Source of the DNA: an uncultured Planctomycetales bacterium
Lineage (GTDB): Bacteria; Planctomycetota; Planctomycetia; Pirellulales; S012-138
Direction: 5' to 3'
Assembly (NCBI GenBank): GCA_937982665.1
Contig: CALJLD010000210.1
Coordinates: 1-35,483 of the forward strand
DNA length: 35,483 bases
The notes under the pieces are model-generated. The model was given only the letters and a program-made list of their open reading frames with translations, was not told the DNA's origin and searched no databases. This document shows, in pieces, positions 17,743 through 26,174 of this stretch (its first letter is position 1; each line of letters opens with the position of its first letter). The position numbers were made by a program, and so were the translations under genes.

Positions 17743-17796
17743 GAATTGGGTCCTGAACCGATAAATACGCTATTCCCCTTAACATAGGAGCACAAA

Positions 17797-17856
17797 ATGA
17801 CAATTGCAGCACTTCGACGCTTCAGCCGCACATACGTCGGCGGCAACGTCAATTAA
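17797..17856 (+). other. Possible 19-codon short ORF with strong ribosome-binding site
   Basis: ATG at 17797 is preceded by AGGAG (17786-17790), one of the best Shine-Dalgarno sequences in the window, and reads MTIAALRRFSRTYVGGNVN before a stop. It may be a tiny peptide or just the surviving start of a lost gene. It lies between two convergent features, so a leader role is unlikely. Confidence 0.25.
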
Positions 17857-17931
17857 GACAAATCTACGGCGCAACAGCAGCCGGCAATGTCGGCCAACCG
17901 TGCTTTGAGAATCCTAACGCACCAACTTCGA

Positions 17932-20319
17932 TCACCGCTCACGCATCAGCTTGGCGTGTATCGACAACTGCTTCAATTCCCTGAGATCTGCGGGCTTGAC
18001 GAGGTATTCATCGCATCCACTTTCTTGCGCTAGTCGCCGATGCGCGTCATCGCTGTGCCCGGTTAACGCTACGATCAGTGTTGAATTGTCCTGATCTAGT
18101 CGGCGGATCGCCCGTATCAAATCTAGTCCGCTCATATCTGGTAGCGTTAAATCAAGAATGACAATGTCTGGCCGAGACTCTTTGTACATCTTGATCGCGG
18201 TAGCACCGTCGTATGCGACCATTGGAGCGTGGCCTAGCTTCTCAAAAATAATGGCCGTCATCCTCGCTATTCCTGCCACGTCTTCGACAATAAGAACACT
18301 GCGCTCAGGCGGGTCTTCGCCCGACTCTACTAGATCATCGAATTCATCAGGAGCTTGGAGCTGTTTTGGCTCTAGCGTGGGCAAGGAAACGGAAAACGTG
18401 CTGCCCCGATCGGCGCCTTCGCTTGCGACGTTTACACACCCACCATGAAGCTCGACGAGCTTCCTTACCAAGCTCAGTCCTAGACCAAGCCCGCCCATTG
18501 CGTACTGCTTTGATCGCTGCTCTTGCGAGAAGGGCGCAAAAACGTCTGGCAAAAGTTCAGGTTCAATTCCAATGCCGTTATCGCGGACTTCGACAACGGC
18601 CTCGTCTCTGACGCGATTTGTCGAAAGACGGATGGTGCCATGTTTCTTAGTATACTTGGAGGCGTTGGTCAGCAAATTCGCAAAGACTTGTGCTAGTCGA
18701 ATCTCATCTCCTTCGAGTTTGATCGCTTCGTCCGTTAAATCCAACTCCAACGTTTGCTGCTTCTCGTCAATCAGCGGACGAACAATCTCAACTGCACGAT
18801 GGACAACGCTTGCCAATTCGAGTGTCTCTTTTTTGAGAGCGATTTTGCCATGCACAATTCTCGCCGCATCGAGTAAGTCGTTGATCAGATGCTTCATATG
18901 CTGCAGTTGACGCTTCATCGTCTCTTTCGCTTCGTGAGCGATAGTGGCCTCGAGAGTATCCATTTGAAGCAATGACACTGCTAACTCCATCGGAGCTAAC
19001 GGGCCGCGCAATTCATGAGCGAGCATCGCTAGGAACTCATTCTTGCGGCGATCTGCCCTCTGCAATGCTTCGGCCCTTTCTTCGTTTGTCTTGCTAAGCG
19101 AAGCCAATTTTGCGTTTGTTTTACTAAGCTTCCGCTGAAGCGTGATTAAGTTATTGTTCAGTCGGCTAAGATCGTCATGAGTGTCGCATTGTAATCTGGA
19201 AGTGTGTTCGTCGGCGCTGATCGGGACGATCGAGCCATTTGCGTTCTTAAATGCCTTGGTTTCTAGGCCCACGAGTTGATTGACAACTCGAATTGCGAGT
19301 TTCGCATCAGTTGCTGACGCATCAACGTCCAGACGGCGCCAGAGAAACGGATCGACGTTGAAGGGATAGCCGCCGACTAGCACTTTTACACGATCGCACG
19401 CCTGATGTGCTCGCACCACACTGATCACGTCAGCCAGTTCGAACAAATGTTGTGTCATCGTGATTGACACGGCAAGGGCATGTGCGCCGTTCGAGGCGAT
19501 TGTCTCCGCGATGCTATCGGGGGTTGTGTTCGCTCCCAAATAAATCGTGTTCCACCCGTTCATTTCAAAGAGATCTGCGACGATGCGAAGCCCAACTTCG
19601 TGCAATTCGTCGCCCACGCAAGTCGCGACCAACGTCCTTTCTGATGCAGTCGTGGTCACAAAATACGGATGAAGCTGGGCCATAACAAACTGAGTCGCAG
19701 CCGTGCAGTAATGCTCTTGGGCAACACTGATCTTGCCCGCTTGCCATAGCAGGCCGAGTTCCCGTTGGGTAGGTTGAATGACATCCAGATAAATCGACTC
19801 AATCGCGATGCCTGCATTGACGGCGTCAAGCACGACTCTCAGCGCGTCATTACGATTTGCAGCAAGCAGCAATCCCAAATACTCGCGTTGCAACTGTTCG
19901 TTGCGATTGCTTGTCGTTAGGGGCGCTTCCAGCGACGCGTCTTCCTGAACCAAATTCGAAGTCTCACGAATCCAAGTCTCAACAAAGCGAGAGACATCAG
20001 TCGGAAATTTAAACTCGACAACTTCGATCAACGCATTTAAGAAACCGGAGAAGTCGCATCGTAGTGGTGAGACAGTTTTGGGAAGGCTTGAGATCCAACG
20101 GACATAGTCACACCATAATGATGGGCTTGCGAAACTCAGGCAAGCGGCCAGCACGTGCACGACGTTTTCTGCTTGCTCGATTCGACCCAAGGGCGTCGCC
20201 GAGCGGAAATCCGTCGCGCTATCGGGCTGCGAGTATGCAAGATGCGCACAGACAGCCTCTGCAATTATTCGCCGCGCTTCCTTGAGCATTTGCGCAGCGA
20301 TTTGGGCGGTGCCATGCAT
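17932..20319 (-). CDS. B12-binding hybrid histidine kinase (CarH-like sensor, receiver domain)
   Basis: A 795-aa cytosolic protein with no membrane segment. Residues 1-130 are an unassigned helical region. Residues about 140-220 form the four-helix cap of cobalamin-binding modules, with Trp192, Glu202 and His203 in the exact Wx9EH spacing of CarH/LitR photoreceptors. Residues about 228-350 are a Rossmann B12-binding domain with ELHEVG (238-243), placing His240 as lower axial ligand (the usual motif is DxHxxG). A coiled-coil (385-425) leads into HisKA with His435 (AHELRGPL), then HATPase (NLLTNASKY, DNGIGI, GLGLGLSLV) and a C-terminal receiver with Asp723 and Lys775. Cobalamin binding or light is therefore the likely input; phosphotransfer goes to its own receiver. 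No output gene is linked. ATG 20319 was taken as the start; no strong ribosome site supports it. Confidence 0.9.
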   Translation of the reverse strand: MHGTAQIAAQMLKEARRIIAEAVCAHLAYSQPDSATDFRSATPLGRIEQAENVVHVLAACLSFASPSLWCDYVRWISSLPKTVSPLRCDFSGFLNALIEVVEFKFPTDVSRFVETWIRETSNLVQEDASLEAPLTTSNRNEQLQREYLGLLLAANRNDALRVVLDAVNAGIAIESIYLDVIQPTQRELGLLWQAGKISVAQEHYCTAATQFVMAQLHPYFVTTTASERTLVATCVGDELHEVGLRIVADLFEMNGWNTIYLGANTTPDSIAETIASNGAHALAVSITMTQHLFELADVISVVRAHQACDRVKVLVGGYPFNVDPFLWRRLDVDASATDAKLAIRVVNQLVGLETKAFKNANGSIVPISADEHTSRLQCDTHDDLSRLNNNLITLQRKLSKTNAKLASLSKTNEERAEALQRADRRKNEFLAMLAHELRGPLAPMELAVSLLQMDTLEATIAHEAKETMKRQLQHMKHLINDLLDAARIVHGKIALKKETLELASVVHRAVEIVRPLIDEKQQTLELDLTDEAIKLEGDEIRLAQVFANLLTNASKYTKKHGTIRLSTNRVRDEAVVEVRDNGIGIEPELLPDVFAPFSQEQRSKQYAMGGLGLGLSLVRKLVELHGGCVNVASEGADRGSTFSVSLPTLEPKQLQAPDEFDDLVESGEDPPERSVLIVEDVAGIARMTAIIFEKLGHAPMVAYDGATAIKMYKESRPDIVILDLTLPDMSGLDLIRAIRRLDQDNSTLIVALTGHSDDAHRRLAQESGCDEYLVKPADLRELKQLSIHAKLMRER

Positions 20320-21201
20320 GCGAAGCGACTCGTCAAGAACAGTGGTGTTGACTGATATTCAGCAACATCAAAGATTGTATCCACGTGCGCAGCCAGAAGC
20401 ACGGCTTCCCCATCCGTATTTGTCGGAAACCAATCCAGTAGTTCCTTACTGAAGCGCAAATCGTTACGGAAAGTCGGGTCGCCGACAGGAACTTAAGAAC
20501 AATGGGCAGCAAACAAATCCGTAAACTCACTCGCTGGCTATGTGCTCAAATTTGTTGTGGTGACCGTTGGCGTCAGCTATGGCCTTTCATCAACATCGAA
20601 TGAAATAATGTCGGTGCTTCACGTTGTCCGAACAAGTCTTTGTCGTCGTTACAGCCGCCTATTGAGAGATTGAGGAGTGAAAATTCGTGCAGCGATTGGT
20701 TGCAGAGGATCCAACTGGCGCGTGCCATCCCGTTCGAAATTCCCCATCGGTGTTCTCCCAATCAAATGAAGGGGCCTTTAAGACACGGAGGACAATTGAT
20801 GAAGTTATGCGGTCCCGCTAACGAATGCAACGAATGAATGCAGGCTGTCCATGATCGGCGGCGGCCTGACAACCGCTTGCAAATCTGTGGGCGAATCCGC
20901 AATTCAGGCCTACTGTGACGGCCTTACAAGGACACCGTCATTTCGCCGACGTTCCACTGAAAACCGATCCACACCGCTCTATCGCAAGCGCGGAAACCAA
21001 GCTTAATAGCACCGCTTATGCATTACGAAGCACGTACATTCGCGCGTATGGTCAACCGTTATTTGCTGCGATTTGTCAAGCGCAAGGACACGCCCTCCTG
21101 AGCAGTTGGCGTCGTTCTGGAGCCCGCATTGACGGCTGACGGATCATCAGCTTATCCGCCTCCATTCACGGCTGCAGCCATGCGGTTGTTCAGTCCGCGG
21201 C
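20320..21201. other. Long spacer without a clear gene
   Basis: About 880 bp. A minus-strand frame (20265-20459, TTG start) reads LRFSKELLDWFPTNTDGEAV and looks protein-like, but it runs out of frame into the kinase start, has no recognised domain and may be a remnant. On the plus strand GGAGG (20787-20791) precedes an ATG at 20799 followed by only 12 codons. The segment near 20930-20990 resembles the end of a mobile element in style but I could not confirm terminal repeats. A 15-base stretch at 21089-21103 recurs at position 1 of the window. Confidence 0.35.
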
Positions 21202-24200
21202 TCAGGCGGTCGGCGCTAATACCTTGTCGAGCGAATCAACCAGATCTTTGAAGTCTGCCCGATCGCGGAGCGCGTCCAGATCGGAATCCGTTTCCAGGAG
21301 TTCGCGGTTTTCCGGCGTGCCGAAATAGCCGGATTCGGCCACTATGGCCAGGACTTCAACCGCTCGGGCGGCATACTGCTCCTGCAACTTCGCTCGTTCG
21401 GATTCTGTCAGATTCTTGTCGTTGCCTGCTGCTGCGATTGCCAACGCAAAGGCACGGGCAGCAGCGATTGTTGCGGTTGACGTGCGCTCGTTCGCGGATT
21501 CATCGGTATCCAGCACGATCATTTCGGCTTCGCGCACACTTGCAACGTGATCGCCAGCCAACGCAAGCACGCGAGCGTGCTTGGTGCGGAGCCAAGTTTG
21601 TTGATCGCCAGTTTCGAATTCAATCGCGGCCGCGATGTCCTCAGCCGCAGACTGCCAGTCTGATAACGACTCATGAACCCGTGCACGATAAAAGCGAGCA
21701 TCGAATTGTCTTTGTCGCACGGTAGTGGAGTTAGGAATCTCGGGAGCCAGACTGTCGAGTATTTCCCAGGCCTGGTTGAACGCGGCCAGTGCCTCGTGGG
21801 GTTGACCCGTGTACTCGTAGAACAGCCCTATGTTGATATGACTCTTGGCCACGTCGATGTGATAATCGGTCTTGGTAGGGTTATCGTCCGCTAATGGCTG
21901 CCGGATCTCCAATGCGCTGTTGTATGCTGCAAGGGAGTCGTCTAGTTGGCCCATTTTGTAACGTGCTATCCCGATGTTGTTGTAGCCGTTTGCCAACCCC
22001 CTTTGATACTCAGTAACAGATGGGTTCTCAGCTGCGAGACGTTCGCAAATTCTCACTCCCCTGTTGAAAGCAGCCAGCGCTTCATCCGGTTGGTCCATAT
22101 CTAAGAGTACAGTGCCAATGTCGCTGCAAGTGTTTGATGGTGCAATTTGGTATTCGACATCCATCGGAAAGTCAGGCCGAAGACGCTCTTGGATTGCTAG
22201 TGCCGATTGGTACGCAGCTAAAGCCTGCTCAGTTTTTCCCATCCGCCCATACGTACTCCCGAGATCGACAATGTACTTTGCGAGCTTGAACTCATAATCT
22301 GTCACCGAGGGGTTCTCTCGAACCAGGAGTTCTTGAATTTCCAAGGCTTGAAGTTGGGCATCCAACGCCTGGTCAAATTGTTCTTTTCGGCGGTACGCTG
22401 CTCCAATGGCGTTGTAAGTCGAAACCAACTCAATTTGATTCTCGATCACACTGGGGCCTCCAGCAGCAATCAGCTTCTGAATTCTCAATGCTTCCTCATA
22501 GGCTGTCAGGGCTTCGTCCGCTCGACCTAACTTGGCCCGGTCGCTCCCGACGTTGTAGTAACATGCGGCCAAGTCTTGCTGATGCTCAATCACCGAGGGA
22601 TGATCGGCTGCGATCAGTGTTTGAATTCTCAACGCTTCCTCAAAGGCTATTAGCGAATCCTCCACTCGACCTAATGCGGAAAGTTGAGCCCCAACGTTTC
22701 TATGACTTGTGGCCAAACCGCTCTGATACTCGATCACCGAAGGATTCTCGGCGGCGATCGCTTCGTGAATTCGCAAAGCTTGCCTAAATGAAGCCAGAGC
22801 TTCGTGCACAAGGCCTAACTCGTGCTCGGCGGCTCCCACGTTGTTGTAGGTCGTGGCCAGGCCGATTCGAAACTCGGGTAAAGAAGGTTCTTCGGCTGCG
22901 ATGGCTTCTTGAATTCTTAGTGCTTGTTTGAAGGCCGTCAGAGCTTCGTCGATTTGGCCGTGTCGGTAGTGGAGTGCTGCGATGTTGTTGTGATTCGTAG
23001 CCAGAATATCCTGAGATTCAATGTCCAAGGGGTTATCTCTTACGAGACTTTGCAACAGTTCCGTCGCGCGATCGTAGCTGATGCGTACTTTGTCCGTTTG
23101 TCCCGCTCCATAATGCAAGACCGCGATATTGGTATGCAGCGCTGCGAGCTCTCTTTGATTCTCAACATCCAAAGGGATCTCGTAGGACAAACGTTCTCGA
23201 ATGTCCAGGCCCCGTTCATACGCCGCCAACGCACTCCGCGTTTGGCCAGACATGTCATATAATCTTCCAATGCCATTCAAGCTGCCGGCCAAGTCTATCC
23301 GATATTCGGTCTTTTCTGGGTACTCGCTCGCTAAGGCGTCATACATTGCCACGCAACGCCCTAGCGCCCGGATTCCATCGGGCGTGCTCCCAGACACTTC
23401 GTGAATGTAACCGATGCGCCAAAGGGTATTCGCGACGTTTGCGCGAACCTCTGCTACTTGGCTGTCCCCATAATCTTCGATATATCGCTCATATTGATCC
23501 AACGCCTCGGCCAGCAGTTTCGGAATGACGTCTTTAAACCGCGGGTCTTTCAGCAACTCTTCGTTTTCGACAACATCGACGTAACGATCGATCGATCGGC
23601 GCACATCCGTCAGCGCGGCTTCGGCGCGGTCGTACTCTTTCTTCATGTCGAGCTTTGCTTGGAGTTCGCTGTCAGCCCGTTTGGATTCGGCTTCCCAGGC
23701 CGTATTCGCGTTGACGAGGCCGATTGATGTGCCGATCACGCCTGCGACCAGAACAAGAATCACTACACCTGCGGCAATCCGCACAACTTTGCGGCGCTTC
23801 TGTTGCTCAGCATTCTTGGCTTCGCTAGCGGCACGGTCGGCTTCGGCCTGGCGGAGTCGGCGTTCGACGCCGGCCCGATAGTTTGCGATCAGGTCGGCCA
23901 CTTCTTCCCCGTTAGCGGGCCGATCGTCCGGCGCGGGTTGCAGACAATGCTTGGCGATCTCGATGAGTTCTTTGTCCGCGCCGCACTCGCTGAGGCGCGC
24001 GATGATATCCGTCGTGTCGCCTGCCGCGGCCAGTTCGATCGTCGCTATGGCTGTGTCACCACGGAATGGCGGTTGTCCGGTCAAGATGGCTGGCAGGATT
24101 CCGCCTAAGGCAAACACGTCAGCCCGGGCATCGACCCTTTCGCCGCGGGCTTGTTCCGGAGCCATATAAGACGGCGTGCCAAAAATTGTGCCCTGGCGCG

Positions 24201-24888
24201 TGCGATGAATCTCGCCTGAACCAAAATCGCTTTCGGAGACTTGTATTTCGTTGCTCGCATGTTGCGAATTTGCTTTCTTATCGCACGCTAAGCCCCAGTC
24301 CATCACATGCACTTCGCCAAAGTCCCCCACCATCACATTGGCCGGCTTTAAATCTCGGTGGATTATCTCTTGCGCGTGCGCGAAGCCAACCGCTTGAGCG
24401 ATCTGTTGGAAGATCTGTGTAAAGAGCGGCAACTCAACGCTAAGGTCCGCACGCGAGTTCAAGGCTTTCGCCAGCGTGACGCCGCCGACAAGCTTCATGG
24501 CCAGGAAAGGAGCGCCGTCAGCAAGTTCACCCAGGGCATGCACTGGTGGAATGCCTGGGTGCGGCAGCTTGGCCGTGATGCGGGCTTCCGTGATGAACCG
24601 GGCAGTATTCGCACCTGGCAACAGCGTTTTGATGGCCACTTCGCGATCAAGCGCGATTTCGCGCCCGGCCAAGACCCGGCCCATCCCGCCGCGGGCGATT
24701 TCCGAAGTAATCTCATAGTCCGGATGTTGCGGCAAGTCCCTGCGAGACACCGTTCGCACGACCGGCTTCGCTTGCCCGGCTTCATGCGTGCCTGTTTGAT
24801 CGAGAGAGACCGTCGGCTTGGATGCATCCGCCGGCAGGCTTGTGGTCTTATCTTGCGGTTCCGGATTCAAAGATCTTTCGTCGGCCAT
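21202..24888 (-). CDS. Membrane Ser/Thr protein kinase with TPR repeats
   Basis: A 1228-aa receptor-like kinase. The kinase domain spans about 58-340: glycine loop IARGGMGRVLAG (64-75), Lys87 in VAIKTL, HRDLKPAN with Asp179, an activation motif DWG (197-199) in place of DFG, as is common in planctomycete kinases, and MAPEQ (242-246). A coiled segment (340-367) leads to one membrane helix at about 370-392. Outside lie at least 12 TPR-like units of about 48 residues (pattern YNNIGxxxxxxGQxDEALxAFxxALxIxExL). A conserved tail (GTPENRELLETDSDLDALRD) is typical of the planctomycete group. It probably phosphorylates cytosolic targets in response to a protein bound by the TPRs. It is divergent from the DUF4062-STAND gene, 1.3 kb away. 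Confidence 0.93.
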   Translation of the reverse strand: MADERSLNPEPQDKTTSLPADASKPTVSLDQTGTHEAGQAKPVVRTVSRRDLPQHPDYEITSEIARGGMGRVLAGREIALDREVAIKTLLPGANTARFITEARITAKLPHPGIPPVHALGELADGAPFLAMKLVGGVTLAKALNSRADLSVELPLFTQIFQQIAQAVGFAHAQEIIHRDLKPANVMVGDFGEVHVMDWGLACDKKANSQHASNEIQVSESDFGSGEIHRTRQGTIFGTPSYMAPEQARGERVDARADVFALGGILPAILTGQPPFRGDTAIATIELAAAGDTTDIIARLSECGADKELIEIAKHCLQPAPDDRPANGEEVADLIANYRAGVERRLRQAEADRAASEAKNAEQQKRRKVVRIAAGVVILVLVAGVIGTSIGLVNANTAWEAESKRADSELQAKLDMKKEYDRAEAALTDVRRSIDRYVDVVENEELLKDPRFKDVIPKLLAEALDQYERYIEDYGDSQVAEVRANVANTLWRIGYIHEVSGSTPDGIRALGRCVAMYDALASEYPEKTEYRIDLAGSLNGIGRLYDMSGQTRSALAAYERGLDIRERLSYEIPLDVENQRELAALHTNIAVLHYGAGQTDKVRISYDRATELLQSLVRDNPLDIESQDILATNHNNIAALHYRHGQIDEALTAFKQALRIQEAIAAEEPSLPEFRIGLATTYNNVGAAEHELGLVHEALASFRQALRIHEAIAAENPSVIEYQSGLATSHRNVGAQLSALGRVEDSLIAFEEALRIQTLIAADHPSVIEHQQDLAACYYNVGSDRAKLGRADEALTAYEEALRIQKLIAAGGPSVIENQIELVSTYNAIGAAYRRKEQFDQALDAQLQALEIQELLVRENPSVTDYEFKLAKYIVDLGSTYGRMGKTEQALAAYQSALAIQERLRPDFPMDVEYQIAPSNTCSDIGTVLLDMDQPDEALAAFNRGVRICERLAAENPSVTEYQRGLANGYNNIGIARYKMGQLDDSLAAYNSALEIRQPLADDNPTKTDYHIDVAKSHINIGLFYEYTGQPHEALAAFNQAWEILDSLAPEIPNSTTVRQRQFDARFYRARVHESLSDWQSAAEDIAAAIEFETGDQQTWLRTKHARVLALAGDHVASVREAEMIVLDTDESANERTSTATIAAARAFALAIAAAGNDKNLTESERAKLQEQYAARAVEVLAIVAESGYFGTPENRELLETDSDLDALRDRADFKDLVDSLDKVLAPTA

Positions 24889-25184
24889 GCTTGCACTTTG
24901 TGGATAGCGCGAATGAATAGCCGGAGCCTATTGCGGTTCTCGACAAAGATCAAGCAAATCGGAAGCGTTCCGCAGCGCGATCTGAATCCAGGGCCAATCG
25001 CATCATGTAACGCCCACCTGTGCACTACCGATACTGTAGAAGACGCTGGCCTCGGCAGGCAGTGTTTGCTGGCGGAATGACTTGGTGGCAAGAATTCACA
25101 CTGGTACCGGAAATAGATCGAGGCCCAAGAACAGAGTCTGAGCAGCCACCGTGAGTCAGACTAGCAGGCTGAAAGTCGCGGCAT
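24889..25184. other. Upstream region of the kinase gene
   Basis: About 300 bp with no recognisable coding domain. It should contain the kinase promoter. No clear promoter elements are visible. Confidence 0.35.
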
Positions 25185-25343
25185 TTAGCGAATTATGTTG
25201 CAAGACGGCAAAGTCTTCTGCAGTCTTGCGATGCCTTCATCTGTCACGTCGGTGTCGACGAGGGCCAGATCACGGAGGCTCTTTAGATCCATCAGGTGCT
25301 GCAATCCCTCATCCCAAGTTGTTACGGATAGCGATTCCAACAT
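25185..25343 (-). pseudogene. C-terminal leucine-rich-repeat fragment
   Basis: Minus-strand frame ending at 25185. The last 50 residues contain EGLQHLMDLKSLRDLALVDT, then VTDEGIARLQKTLPSCNI. This is one and a half leucine-rich repeats plus the usual closing sequence of planctomycete LRR proteins. No preceding repeats exist; at about 25345 the sequence changes into a receiver domain on the other strand. It is a gene end cut by rearrangement. Confidence 0.7.
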
Positions 25344-25719
25344 CGCTAGAGTAAGACCACGAAGGATCGAGTCGGTTGTCATTGTGGAAGACCAAGACGA
25401 CAATCGACAAATGCTGCAAAAACTGCTTGAGCTACAAGATATCAAAGCGTATTCCGCGGCGAATGGACAGGAAGGCATCACGCTGATTGACGAAGAGAAA
25501 CCTCAGGCAGCGATTATTGACATTGGACTACCTGACATCGATGGCTATGCCATTGCCGAATTGATTCGTCAACGTGGCGATAGTGAGATTCTGTTGGTCG
25601 CTCTGACTGGCTATGGACAACCAGCCGACATCGCAAGAGCCAAAGATGCCGGGTTTGATCACCATTTGGTCAAGCCACTTGTCGAAGGAAAACTAGCGCA
25701 GTGTTTGGGGTTGGAGTAG
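25195..25719 (+). CDS. Orphan response-regulator receiver domain (chimeric reading frame)
   Basis: Residues about 57-174 are a complete CheY-like receiver: VVIVEDQDDNRQML (acidic pair ED), phospho-acceptor Asp in IIDIGLPDIDGYAIAEL, Thr in LLVALTGYGQ and Lys in FDHHLVKPL. This form is typical of the receiver at the end of large hybrid sensor kinases or CheB/CheR fusions. The first 55 residues are not a domain; they are read from the antisense of the LRR fragment at 25185-25343. Either the receiver was detached from a larger kinase and is now a relic, or a new stand-alone receiver gene was made by the junction. No other start lies closer to the domain (a GTG at 25382 would cut it). It ends 455 bp before the STAND gene. 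Confidence 0.65.
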   Translation: MLQDGKVFCSLAMPSSVTSVSTRARSRRLFRSIRCCNPSSQVVTDSDSNIARVRPRRIESVVIVEDQDDNRQMLQKLLELQDIKAYSAANGQEGITLIDEEKPQAAIIDIGLPDIDGYAIAELIRQRGDSEILLVALTGYGQPADIARAKDAGFDHHLVKPLVEGKLAQCLGLE

Positions 25720-26174
25720 CGCTATTCCAGCCAAACGATCGTCTCAATGATGCCTCGCAGTGCCGACAGAATGGCTGGCTCGTGCTTAGACAAATATTAC
25801 AGTAAACGTGCGTGTCAAAGTGCAAATCAAAAAGACGACCACGCAGCGCGCGGATGTGCTCAATTGCACATAATACGCTTTAGGCCGCCCCCACCTGCGA
25901 GGAACGGCAGCAGGCTTGCGCGCTCAGGTCCAACCGACCGAGATTAGCGATCCGTCCGGCGTAATGACACGCCCTCATGTGCACCCTAGCTGATCTTGCT
26001 ACATGACACGCTGCCAACGTTCTGTGCGATTCGGGCCGACCTTTGGTCTGCGAAATCGGCTGAACTGCAGGCATCGGAAGCCGAACATTCCTTCGGCAAT
26101 CAAGTTCGACTAGACTCACTTGGTCGGAGAATTCCAGGAGACAGAATCAGCGACAGGCACTTGGATGTTGAACA
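25720..26174. other. Upstream region of the STAND gene
   Basis: About 455 bp without a recognisable gene, probably holding the STAND gene's promoter. The 11-base string at 25965-25975 (GACACGCCCTC) matches part of the short repeat at 21087-21103. Confidence 0.35.

Noticed and set aside
20915..21139. 74-codon plus-strand frame with possible insertion-sequence end
   Set aside because: No transposase similarity and no terminal inverted repeats could be identified by eye.
24358..25080. 240-codon plus-strand frame antisense to the kinase domain
   Set aside because: Arg-rich antisense shadow of the kinase coding sequence.
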